Below are positions 49,035 to 59,699 of a DNA stretch of 64,000 nucleotides, piece after piece (position 1 is the stretch's first letter; each line of letters begins with the position of its first letter). Origin of the DNA: Oenanthe sinensis (lineage: Eukaryota > Streptophyta > Magnoliopsida > Apiales > Apiaceae); assembly GCA_028671895.1 (NCBI GenBank), contig CM053810.1:64481501-64545500 (forward strand). Direction: 5' to 3'. The notes under the pieces are model-generated. The model saw only the letters and a program-made list of their open reading frames with translations, made no database searches and was not told where the DNA came from. The position numbers were made by a program, and so were the translations under genes.

Positions 49035-49104
<70 letters not shown>
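49035..49104. repeat. (TA)n microsatellite, longest in the window
   Basis: About 35 uninterrupted TA units. It creates a meaningless Ile-Tyr repeat ORF, which I do not call. Confidence 0.93.
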
Positions 49105-49106
<2 letters not shown>

Positions 49107-52032
49107 AAACTAGGACATCTATATTCGATCAGAAGCTAGCTAGCAAGCATGTAATAGAGATTTACCTGCAAGAGGGTTTCATGCACACAAGGAGGTGGCC
49201 ACAACTCACAAGCGACTACCTAGTGTTTTAAAGCAACTTCATCCACACTTAACTTTGTTCGAAATGGCATATATATTGCTCGATCTACTCATATATATTC
49301 CTCTCTCACTATGTATATATATATATATTTTTAGTGGAGTGGAGAACATATAATATTAAATATAATGAATATGGCACTCGATCAGGAAGAATGCAAGATT
49401 CTCTCTTTTTTTTACACAGAAATCAAAGCATACTTATGTTGCATATTTAGGCTTCGAGGCATGCCAACATATCCAAGTGTTGCTGCAGCCATTGTTATTC
49501 CAGTTGTATAAAAGAAAATGCATGGGACAACTCCATCACTGCAATTATATACTACTCTTAATCATATATAACACTAAATATAGCTGCCTCCGCATATATG
49601 CGTGTGTGTATATATATATATATATATATTTTGAATTCTTAGGTGGAGTATGTACGTACTATGTTATACAATTTACACAAAAATATTTTATTTTAAAATA
49701 TTACACATAAATATTATACACATAAATATTATATGGCTATATGTATGTGATTAAAAATATATAATTTTAGATTCTGAAACAAATAATTGTTACTGTATAA
49801 CATACATATTCTTATCGTCTAATAAAAGTGTAGACATGAAATTATGATTAATATATATATAGAAAGAGTGTGATGTACAGTGTACTGTTGTATCTTTTAT
49901 AGACAGATGCGGAACAGTAATGCAGAAAAATAATCATGAATAAAACAGCTTAGCCTGCCAAAGGGTATCACATGAACCCCAAGAATTGTAGGTACTTATA
50001 ATTATTTGAACAGTTGTATCAATAATACATACTCCAATTATACAAATATTAATACTCCCCATCTTAGTTTAATACAGTACAGTAGTGTAACATCAATAAT
50101 GGGAGGGACAGTAAGGTGAAATCAGCTGACAAACAAATCTGGACCGTACCTTTAAATCAGGTACTCCCTCTTGGAATAGTCCAAAACTCGAGACTGATCA
50201 TCATGAGATCTTAAATACCAACATTTTAGAGAGTTGTGTACTGACAACTAGATAAGGGAATGAATATAAGGATGCATGACAAAACTTACTCTATTACTGT
50301 ATAAAACAAACTGTTTAGTGTAATTAACAAATTGTAAGATGAGGTTTAATTAATTGGTTAAATTTGATCACCCACCCACTATGTTGACCTATTAACCAAC
50401 ATGACTATTAAATGAACCATGTGAGTTCACTGTTTAGCTTATAGAACTAATTCATACCACCTTATTATCACATCATGTACAGAACAATTTATTAAAATTC
50501 TGGCCACCTAATCTGCATGTGTGATGCTTATGGTAAGATAATTTTTAACTGCACACTGCTCTTCGAGTAAACTATACATACTATCGAGTATCGACCCACT
50601 GTAGTGAACAGCTGAATCACAAGCAATTTTTTCTAAATATTTTATTGTATTCTTATTACTAGTTTTTTCTAACATAAAATTAAACTGATTATTTTATCAA
50701 TACCTATAAGACAAACAACATCTGTATATATTATGTCCAAAACAAAGATGGGAACAAATTATACTCCGCACATATGTACTGTACATAAATATATGTATGT
50801 ATCCTCAGAGTTATCTACCCACAATCTAAGGATAAGAACTCCCGTCCCATCAGTTAACTGTTTCTTCGTACGTCTTACGTATTATATTGTGTGTCTAGCT
50901 AGTAGCAATAAAATTACTGTACATATTTGTAATACATGTATGTATGTATATATTAATTAGTATATATTGTGTGGAATCTAACTGAACACATTACCCTAGA
51001 CTCCAGATAGAACGAGGAGGGAGAGCTAGGCACGCTTTGTCGGTGCAACAAGGTGCAGGCATATGGTCCGTGGGTCCTTTGGAGCTTGCCAAAAAGTCTG
51101 AGCCACGGGCTCACACTACTATAAATTTGGTCCCACCCATGCGCATACTGCTTCACCTCTCTCAATAAAATATGGCCATCCCATATCACCGAGAAGAAGC
51201 CAAGGTTGCTCAATTAGTAATTGCATGCTTGTTTTGAACCAATGTTCCATATATTGCTAGGACAAGTAGTGTAGACTGTAGTGTTATTATTTTCTCTGTT
51301 AAAAACACACAATTTTATCAACAAGGGTGAGGACTGAGGAGTTTATGTTTCTGATCAGATGATTAGTAGCTTAACTGTGAATATTAACGTAAGCTAACAA
51401 AAGATTTCAGTTCATATATAGTTAGGGCCCAGTGCGTTACTGCGCTATGCTGTCATAAGTTTAATAGCCAGGCATAATTGATCACGAGTGCTGGTAAATA
51501 GGGATATTAATACCGATGAAAGCTAATTACTGGTATCTATGAGATTTGGAATTAAATTTGTGAGCAAGGACTGGAATGAGTTGAGTCAAATCGCCATTTG
51601 ATTCAATTCGACTTCGACCAAAAATATAGACCGAATCATAAAAATGTCGAGTTCATAATTTAATTAAACAAAATTTAATATGTTCCATTCAATTTAAAAT
51701 TTTGAATCGACTCTATTAAACATTAAATTTAAAAATATATATATATCTGCGAGTCAAACAACTCGAAACTTTAATTTAACTCGGCTCAAGGATATCTTTC
51801 AACTCAATTGAGTCAAACTACTATTACGCTTCAATTCAAATTCAACAAAAATATTTACTTTTTATTCACCTAGAAACAACTTCAAAAATGTGATTTCTTG
51901 TGTGAAAATATAATACAACAGTTTAGAGTATCATTATATCATTTTTATCGTTTGAATTACTAATGACAATTTGTACAAATTCTTGATATATTATTTTTTC
52001 GATAGATCATTTAAGTTCATTAATAAATTTAA

Positions 52033-53145
52033 GGGAAATTCCTAATAGTACATAGGTACATTTGACTTTTTTAAATGGTACGAATGATTGTATTTGAACT
52101 TCCAAGCGGTAATACTGAACTATTGACTTCATACATATGGTAACATCCCATTAGTTGAACGTTAATCAAACGTTACTCTTGATAAATTTAAGACATGTTT
52201 GGCTGTTTGATCACATTTTATAGTTTTTTTCAATTTTTTTTCAATATTAAATATGATATACAATACAATATTATACTATATCTACACGTTTTATTATTAT
52301 TTAAAATCTTCATGTTTAAAATTATTAAAAATTAAATATAACTTCCGTATTTAGTAATTTATTAACAAAACCTGATAGTAATTACCGAGAATTAGTGCTT
52401 GTTTGGTTGCTTATATGAATTAATTTCCTAGAGGAATTATCATTTACTTGGTATTTAAAATTAATAGGAAGTGTAGAAAATTGTTTGATTACTCATATAA
52501 AATTTAAATATATAGGAAGTACAAATAACCAGGGGTGGGTAAACAACTTTCCATATTTTATTGGTATTCAATCTTCTTTGAAAGTTGTATTTCCTTAATT
52601 TTGTGCAACAAATCATACTTTTTTATACCACTGGCATCACTATGGAACAATCAGAGGGGTAGCATCTTAATTTTCAATTTTAGATCATATTTAAAGTTCT
52701 TATATCATGAAACTAATGAAATATAAAAATAAATAAATATATATTATTTGTTCAAATAATCATAATTTATATATATATGAAAATAATTCATATTTAAATA
52801 AATTATAATCAAAAAGAAAAGACAGGGAATATTGACTTGCTGAGTTACTATATAGAAACTAGATAAATATTAATTATTTTTAATCTTAATATTTTAAAGA
52901 TTTTAATAAATATTAAAATTAGTCGATTTATGAAAATTATATATATGAAATTTTTTAATGGTAACACTATATAATTGACTTTTTCAAGTGGTACCAATGA
53001 TTATAACGTTTGACTAACAGACAACTGACAAAGTGTTACAATATGAATGAAATCAATAGTTTAGTGTTACCACTTGGAAGTTCAAAATAATCATTGGTAC
53101 CACTTGGAAAAACCAAATGTACAATGGTATTATTAGGAATTACCC
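52033..53145. mobile_element. non-autonomous Mutator-like element, 1113 bp
   Basis: A perfect 9-bp target duplication TAAATTTAA lies at 52024-52032 and 53146-53154. The ends start GGGAAATTCCTAATAGTAC and, on the opposite strand, GGGTAATTCCTAATAATAC. The inverted repeats run about 145 bases, sharing TACATTTG, GGTAC(G/C)AATGATT, TTTGAACTTCCAAG and AACTATTGA(C/T)TTCAT blocks at mirrored positions. Part of the same repeat also occurs once more near the right end in inverted order (52960-53010). There is no transposase ORF. Confidence 0.9.
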
Positions 53146-53274
53146 TAAATTTAATTATACAGGAGTATTGGACGTTTATTGGTTCACAAAGAGAATAGGT
53201 CGTTGCCAAATTTTTTTATTATTATATTATTATTTTCATTTTCATTTATTTCTTTTTATTTTTTCAACATGATA

Positions 53275-53641
53275 CTCCCTTATTTCAAAATAGTAGTCAT
53301 GTTTTGATTTTTAAAATTCAAATTGACTCATCTTTGACTGAGTTTTAATTATTATCAGTGTAAAATTTCAAAAATCTGAAAAATATATTTTAAATTATAT
53401 CATTTATACTTTATAACGATGTAAAATTATATATATATATATATATATTGACTAACTTGGCTTATAGCCTTACAACTTATGTTCTAAGAAATTTTCGGTG
53501 AGACGGAGTGGAACCTGGGACGACAGATGATAAACTCTCAACCACTTATATTATCCAATATGTAAATTATAGTCAAAATTAAATTAATTTAATTTTAAAA
53601 AATTAAAACAAGACTACTATTTTGAAACGGAGAAACGGAGG
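53275..53641. mobile_element. Stowaway MITE, 367 bp
   Basis: The left end is TA-CTCCCTTATTTCAAAATAG. The right end read on the minus strand is TA-CCTCCGTTTCTCCGTTTC followed by AAAATAGTAGTCTTGTTTT, matching AAAATAGTAGTCATGTTTT on the left. TA flanks on both sides (53273-53274 and 53642-53643) are the Tc1/mariner duplication. No ORF. The right terminus carries a small CTCCGTTT duplication. Confidence 0.85.
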
Positions 53642-54821
53642 TAATATCATTTATCATTATATTCAATTACTACTCAGTAGTCACTAGTCATAGTCATGTT
53701 TATATAAAAATACATGCATCACCCGTGTAAAGCCATCACGGCATCACCTCAGGGCATAATGCATCTAAAATTCGATTAATGCATCTAAATTTAGTTTTAA
53801 ATAATGTCCATAGTCTACTAGTAATAAGAAAATGCATGCGAAAATTAAGGCCGTACGCGTGACCTGATAGTCACATCGTCTTGATATCTAACTTGAACAC
53901 TCCCATAAATCGGGCCAACCATACAAAGTAGAAAATCGAATCTACCGAATCCCCAGCTGACTGAAATGTCAATCAGATCAGGAATAGCATATCACCACAA
54001 TTATTGGATGAAGCTATTTGCTCCATCCCTTTGGGTATCAATCCTGCTGAATATTCTCTCATCAGTAATGCTCTTACAAATTTACTAGATTTTCTTTTGT
54101 GATGTTTTTATTTGCATGTCGATGCTTTTTTGGTGCCTTTATTTGTATTCATAGTTTGCACAAATGATAATATGTAGTCTAAATGCTAAAATTGATTTTT
54201 TTTAAAATTTTTGTCGACTCTATAGAATTATTTTGTTACGTACATATATTAAGTAGTTCATAAATATTTATCATTGTAATTGATGAATTAGTATACTAAA
54301 TATTAAATGCATACCACTTTAAATACTTAAAATTTTTAACATTAACTATCATATTTATTTTCTTAAGTGATCAGTGATCACTTGCATAATATGAATAATC
54401 ATACGCAAGCCTTCGTCAAATTTAAAACCCTTATATAATTTCATATTTAATGTATAAACAAAATAATATACATGCATTATATTTTCAAGTCGAATTAGAA
54501 TATAGAAGAAATAATTCAAAAAAAGGTTAAAAATACAAGTATATGAAAACCAGTAGGAACTTTCGGCCCAATTATATTTCAGACAAGCCCATTCCAATAG
54601 AAATGGAACCAGAAACTTTATTCTTCTTTTATTCATTTAATTGTTCCGCTAATTGTATTGATGTAATGTTGCTTGAGTTTTAATGGAAATGCTTATTTTT
54701 TGGCAAAAAAAAAGTTTCCGGGGTCCTTTGGAATAAATTGAAGAAAATTATAAATGAGTAGGTCACAAGTTTTATATTGTACAATTATAGATTCTAGAAA
54801 TATTTGCATTAATTTAAAGAT
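53642..54821. other. intergenic, no gene seen
   Basis: AT-rich spacer without exons or transposon termini I can support. The 93-aa minus-strand ORF at 54355-54636 has no recognisable domain. Confidence 0.4.
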
Positions 54822-55632
54822 AATTTACCAAAAATACTAGGCTTACTAGTTTGTTTTGCAAATATACTATCTTAATTGCAAATATACTATCTTCGATTCA
54901 TTACCTTCAATTGAATCCTCTTTTTATCTACTTTTAGAATTTCATCACCATCTCTATCCCCCTCTCTCTCTCTCTCTCCTATTACATAATCGTAGCTTGT
55001 TGATGAGTTTTGTGATTCGTTTGCTTCAGGTTTCCGATGAGTTGGCGATTTCGGTGCCGGAAAAACTTAAAAAGGCTAGCGATTTGATTACTGAGGGGAA
55101 CCACAACACGCAAGATGTTCCGAAACGGAGAGGCTTCAAGAATCGAGATCCAGAGGTGTTAATACGAGATCTCGTGGCGGCGATTGCGAAAATCGCAATG
55201 CCATGTGGCAAGATAACAAGTGTTGGAAAAGCAGTGCTTCGCACGATCTACACCGTTGGATTGGTTACTATATTCGTCACCAGAGTATTTGGGTTAATTA
55301 AATTCAGTTGTTTTTAATTGCTTTGAGATCTGTTTAGGTCGATTTTAATTGCTTTTATAAAGTTATTTTGGGTTGATTTTAGTTGTATATAATTGTTTTG
55401 TGTCATTTGAGTGGGTTGGAATTAATTAATTTTGGTTGGATGTAGGTTGCATTTTTAGTTGCATTTGATTTAACTTAGCAACTTGTTAAGCAACACATTA
55501 TGCAATCAAATATGATTATGATTACTAAATTTTAAAGTTGCATTTGTGGTTGATTTTGGTTGATTCTAGTTACAAATATGGTTGCAAAGTTGCAAATCAT
55601 ATTTTTGCAAAAACAATGTGAAAAAACGTATT
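54822..55632. mobile_element. MULE-like fragment carrying an ORF, right end missing
   Basis: The left end AATTTACCAAAAATACT matches the terminus of the small element at 25388. The right part (55440-55632) repeats GGTTGCA, AGTTGCATTT and AAATATGGTTGCAAAGTTG motifs, as that element does. It stops abruptly against the copia LTR fragment at 55633, so its right terminus was lost or overwritten. A (CT)n run lies near 54961-54978. Confidence 0.45.
54856..55317 (+). CDS. unrecognised ORF in a MULE-like fragment
   Basis: Up to 153 codons are open. The credible part starts at MSFVIRLLQVSDELA (ATG 55003) and is less AT-rich than its surroundings. It contains a charged helix-like region (VPEKLKKASDLITEGN), a basic stretch (VPKRRGFKNRDPE), IRDLVAAIAKIAMPCGKI and a hydrophobic C-terminal segment (TIYTVGLVTIFVTRVFG) that could span a membrane. 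The sequence TTTGCTTCAG|GTTTCCG looks like a splice acceptor, so the 5' part may be captured intron and the rest a captured exon. I do not recognise the protein. Whether it is expressed is unknown. Confidence 0.35.
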   Translation: MQIYYLNCKYTIFDSLPSIESSFYLLLEFHHHLYPPLSLSLLLHNRSLLMSFVIRLLQVSDELAISVPEKLKKASDLITEGNHNTQDVPKRRGFKNRDPEVLIRDLVAAIAKIAMPCGKITSVGKAVLRTIYTVGLVTIFVTRVFGLIKFSCF

Positions 55633-55780
55633 TAGAACTAAGCTCAGATTTAGAGAAAGATGAATAAAGCTTTTTGAATACGAGTTGTAGAGTATTAGAA
55701 CAGTAGTCACGAATGAAAGCTTTATTTCGTTTATATACACAAAGGTATATAACGACTCTTTGAAATAAATCAGGAAAGAA
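55633..55780 (-). repeat. truncated 3' LTR fragment, 148 bp
   Basis: Aligns without gaps to 61522-61669 of the 5' LTR. I count six differences in 148 bases, about 96% identity. Both outer parts of the LTR are missing on this side. Confidence 0.85.
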
Positions 55781-56262
55781 TACAAACACCACTTGTACTT
55801 TTTCTATCAGTTTGTGAACCTGTATAATCTGCATCACTATACCCCATAAGATCAAATGTATTTGTGATAGGAAAGAACAAGCCAATAGAGATAGTTCTAC
55901 TTAAATACTTAAAAATTCTTTTAACAGCATTCAAGTGAGATTCTTTGGGGTTAGCTTGAAATCTAGCATAAACACATACACTATACATGATATCAGGTCT
56001 AGAGGCAGTTAAATATAACAAGGATCCAATCACACCTCTGTATTTTGTGATTTCCACACTTACCTGATTCATCTAAAAATAGCTTGCTATTTTGAGTCAT
56101 TGGTGTAGATTTTGGCTTGACAAAGTCAAATCCAAATCTTTTTAGCAGCTCTTTCACATATTTGGTTTGATGCACATAGATACTATCTTTAGTTTGCTTG
56201 ATTTGAAGACCCAAGAAGTAATTGAGCTCTCTCATTATGCTCATGTCAAACTCATTGTGCAT
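55781..56262 (-). pseudogene. copia RT thumb and RNase H, truncated
   Basis: The first segment reads ELNYFLGLQIKQTKDSIYVH and KELLKRFGFDFVKPKSTPM. After a frameshift near 56065 the second reads YRGVIGSLLYLTASRPDIMY and GYSDADYTGSQTDRKSTSG. RNase H begins at DADYTGSQTDRKSTSGV. The domain stops two or three residues later, where the LTR fragment starts, so most of RNase H and the polypurine tract are gone. Confidence 0.85.
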
Positions 56263-56269
56263 ACACTTA

Positions 56270-56905
56270 GAAAACCACTCATAAAGTTCATCATTAGTAG
56301 ATCCAAAAATAATATCATCTATGATATTTGAACTATTAAGATATCTCCATTAAGAGTTTTGTAAATAGTGTAGGATCGATTTTACCTCGTACAAAACCAT
56401 TCTTAATGAGGAACTTACTGAGCCTTTTGTACCATGATCTTGGAGCTTGTTTTAAGCCATAAAGAGCTTTCATGTGCTTGTAGACATAGTCTGGATACTG
56501 TTCATGTTCGAATCTAGGAGACTGTTTTACATAAACTTCTTCTTCTAGCAGGTCATTTAAGAACGCACTTTTGACATCCATCTGAAATAGCTTGATCTTC
56601 TTGTAACATGCATATGCAAGTAGCATTCTGATAGATTCCAAATGAGTAATAGGGGCATAAGTTTGATCAAAGTCGATTCCCTCTTGCTAGTTGTATCCTT
56701 GAGCCACTAATCTTGTTTTCTTGTGAGTGACTACTCCTTCTTCATCAAGCTTGTTTTTAAATACCCATTTTGTTCCAATTACTGAAACATTCTTTGGAAG
56801 TTTGACTAATTCCCAAACATCACACCTTTTGAACTGGTTGAGTTCTTCTTGCATGGCCATTGTCCAATTTTTATCTTCGAGTGCTTCGTGAACAATTTTG
56901 GGTTC
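56270..56905 (-). pseudogene. copia reverse transcriptase, broken at the active site
   Basis: Fragments include MQEELNQFKRCDVWELV, GTKWVFKNKLDEEGVV, FDQTYAPITHLESIRMLLA, LFQMDVKSAFLND and LYGLKQAPRSWYKRL, all hallmark copia RT blocks. A stop lies in the GYN segment near 56688. At about 56318-56330 the catalytic YxDD region is damaged by a one-base loss and substitutions, so the frame shifts into IIFGSTNDELYEWF. Confidence 0.85.
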
Positions 56906-57502
56906 CTATTGAGCTAGAAAAGAAGCATAAGCACATAAATTAGCTTTTCCTCTCTTTATCTTGATACCATCTATAATATCACCAATTACTAATTTTGGTG
57001 GATGGTTCTTCACTGTTCTGAATGACTTTGGCAGATTGTGTTGAGTTACTTCCTCTTGATCACCTTGAACAGGTACTGAAGTCCTTCCCATAGGAGTTTG
57101 TGTTCCTCCTAGATTCAGTTTTGAGAATTTGTCAGTTGTATTTTCAACTGAGGCTTCAGTAACAGCAGGCTGAAATGGTGTTTCAGCTTGCTGATTTTCT
57201 GACTGTGTTGCAGTAGTGTCTGTAGTAGCTTGCTCTATTGGGATTTCAACTTGTTTGTTTCCAGATTCTGCAATAGCTTTCTTTTTATGTCCTTTGTTGT
57301 CTTTATCACCTGCATCTTCATCACTCTCATCTCTTGGAAAATCATTGTTAGGTTCTTTAAAGACAACATCAATAGATTCTTCAACAACATGCTTCTTTAT
57401 ATTATAAACACGATATGCACGACTAGCCAAATAATAACTAATAAAGATAGATTCATATGATTTGGCATCGAATTTACCATCCCTTTCGAACTTTTTGAAC
57501 AC
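56906..57502 (-). pseudogene. copia integrase C-terminus and linker
   Basis: Begins CFVFKKFERDGKFDAKS style sequence (FKKFERDGKFDAKSYESIF), the conserved region after the integrase core. It continues through YRVYNIKKHVVEESIDVVF and a long acidic, low-complexity linker (DESDEDAGDKDNKG) before the reverse transcriptase. A stop at its end separates it from the next segment. Confidence 0.75.
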
Positions 57503-58196
57503 AAAACATTTCGATCCAAATACTTTGAAATATCAAATGTTTGGTCTTTTATTTCCCAGTAGCTCATATGGAGTTTTGTTCAGAATAGGTCTGATTATCA
57601 CCCTGTTCAGAACATTGCAGGCTGTATTGATTGCTTCTGCCCAGAAACTGCGAGGCAACTTACTTTCTTGTAATAAAGTTCTGGCAGTCTCTTCTAATGA
57701 CCTGTTCTTATGTTTCGCAACTCCATTATGTTGTGGTGTCCTTGGGGCTGAGAGTTCATGAGAAATTCATCTTTCTTCACAGTACGTAATGAAGTCCTTT
57801 TAGAATTCTCCACCCCTATCACTTCGAATGCCTACAAGTCTTTTTTTTAATCTTGTTCTTAAGCAACTTGATTAGATTTTCAAACTTATCAAAAGCACAA
57901 TTTTTAGTTTTCAGAAATAAGACCCAAGTAAACCTAGAGTAATCATCAACAATGACAAACCCATATTGTTTACCTCTCAAGCTTTTGTAGGCTTTTGGAC
58001 CAAAGAGATTTAGATGCAAGAGTTCAAGAGGTTTCGAAGTAGATACCACCTTTTTAGCCTTATGAGTGATTCTGATTTGTTTGTCTAGTTGACATGCTGA
58101 GCATACTTCAGTTTTAACATACTTCAATTTAGGCAGCCCTCTTACTAGCTTCTTGTTTGACAACTTGTTTAACAAATCCATGTGTGCATGACCCAA
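57503..58196 (-). pseudogene. copia integrase, broken, catalytic Asp changed
   Basis: The zinc-binding part is visible (HAHMDLLNKL, then CSACQLDKQ). The core follows with LHLNLFGPKAYKSLRG and VIVDDYSRFTWVLF. The first catalytic acid, normally Asp in the LHxDLFGP motif, is Asn here (codon at 58010-58008). The second Asp is present, and the Glu-containing SDRGGEF segment lies in a different frame past a frameshift near 57820. More stops follow toward 57503. Confidence 0.8.
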
Positions 58197-58205
58197 TCTT
58201 CTATG

Positions 58206-58640
58206 TCATATGGATGGATCAGTGTCTATGGCGGCTAAACAGCAGGCTGTTTTCTGCAAATCAAAGTTTAGTATATATATATTTCCATCCCTTCTAGCAA
58301 CTAAAGGAGTTTGGTTAATACCAACAGTAATAGTACATTTATCTTTGTCAAACTCAACTTTATGTCCATCATCATGCAATTGACTCATGCTAAGTAAGTT
58401 ATATTTCAAACCTTTTACATATCGGACATTGTTGATAGAAGTGATATCATTTCCAATTTTGCCTTTACCAAGGATAGGAAGAGACTTGATATCTCCAATA
58501 GTTACTCATCTTCTTTTCTTAAATTTGAGACTGATAAATTGAGATTTGTCTCCACACATGTGTCTAGTGCATCCACTATCAATGATCCATTTTTTGATTT
58601 GATCATCGCGGCAAGACACATCCACAAAACAGATAAAACC
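58206..58640 (-). pseudogene. copia aspartic protease, broken
   Basis: The catalytic triplet DSG is present at 58580-58572 in WIIDSGCTRHM. A stop interrupts the frame before VTIGDIKSLPILGKG. The downstream pre-integrase part KYNLLSMSQLHDDGHKVEFD (58409 onward) is open until 58206. The protease fold is therefore split and not functional. Confidence 0.8.
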
Positions 58641-58768
58641 AAAACTCAACATTTTGGTACCCAAAAAGTTTTCGGTCCAGATGGGTCGGTAACAAGCATA
58701 AAATAAACATGTAGATCAGATTTCTTGATCCACTGTTGGACCACATTTAAAATTGGTTTCTTGTTATT

Positions 58769-59671
58769 CTAATTTCTGCTATATCCATTCTGGTAGGTTG
58801 TTTTGCTCTTTTGGTGAATTGGCTTATTAACAGCCTTCTTTTGGTAGGCTGGTCTGTTGGCAACCTTATTCTGGTAAGCTGTCTTTTCTTTCTGATAAGC
58901 TGGCTTGTTTGCAACTTTATTCTGTATAGGTTGTTTTGTTGACAGCCCTATTCTGGTAGGCTTTCTCAAAGATCTTTACTTTGCAATTCTGAGTGAAGTG
59001 ACCTTTTCTTCCACACTTGTTGCACTTGTTCCAGGGCATGGCATATTTGTAAGGTTTATCTTTCCTCCCTTTATAGTTGAGAGCTTTACTCTTCTTGTTA
59101 AAATTAAGACAACACATTCTCTTTGTAAAGGAACATTTATGCTTTTCATCATAAATTTGAGACCATCTTCTCCTTGAATGAATGTCCACATTCCTTTCTT
59201 GAGCTTTACAACTTCTGATTCCAGAGATTGAATCTTTTCAGCTTGCTGAAGTGAGGGAATAGTAGGCTTTACATCAATTCCAACAGGCTGTGAGGTTGTA
59301 GAAGTAGTAGGCTGAGATGTTTCTGGTTCAACATATTTCTTGAGTTTGTACTTTTCTAGGCATGCATCTTTGGCCTCAATTGCTTCTTTAAATTCCAAAA
59401 TCTCTTTACTATAGGCTTGAGTCCTTTTGTGTAGAACTTTGTTGAATGCTTCAAGATGTTCTACTTTCCCCTTCAACTCTTTGATTTCTGCCTCATTCTT
59501 TTTCTTTTCTGGTTCTTTATCTTCAATTAAAATTTCCACTTTAGCAAATAACTCATGAACCATCTGCTTCAAATAGGCATTCTTCTCAACTAGCTTGTTG
59601 TTTTTTGATTTCACTGAATTATATTTCTCTATTAGAATATGTTTTTGTTCCTGCACGGTTAGTTGTTCCAA
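58769..59671 (-). pseudogene. copia gag-pol linker with coiled coil and second zinc knuckle
   Basis: 59671-58976 encodes a long Lys/Glu-rich coiled coil (ILIEKYNSVKSKNNKLVEKN, KNEAEIKELKGKVEHLEAF). An overlapping shifted frame then carries a second CCHC knuckle CNKCGRKGHFTQNC near 59036-58983. This is followed by a degenerate KPAYQ/NKVANRPAYQK repeat (58969-58769). The long coiled coil is unusual for short copia gags and fits SIRE-type elements. Confidence 0.75.
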
Positions 59672-59699
59672 GCAAAATGAAATTTAAATGAGTTTACCT

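Larger units (their letters stand above)
48251..52032. other. intergenic, microsatellite-rich
   Basis: Nearly 3.8 kb without a supported gene. Besides two long (TA)n tracts it has smaller ones near 49316-49330 and 49610-49630. A relatively GC-rich island at about 51000-51190 interrupts the AT-rich sequence and carries an 86-aa open frame on the minus strand (51213-50953) with no known domain. Confidence 0.4.

Noticed and set aside
48956..49231. 91-codon ORF with Ile-Tyr repeats
   Set aside because: Translation of the (TA)n microsatellite.
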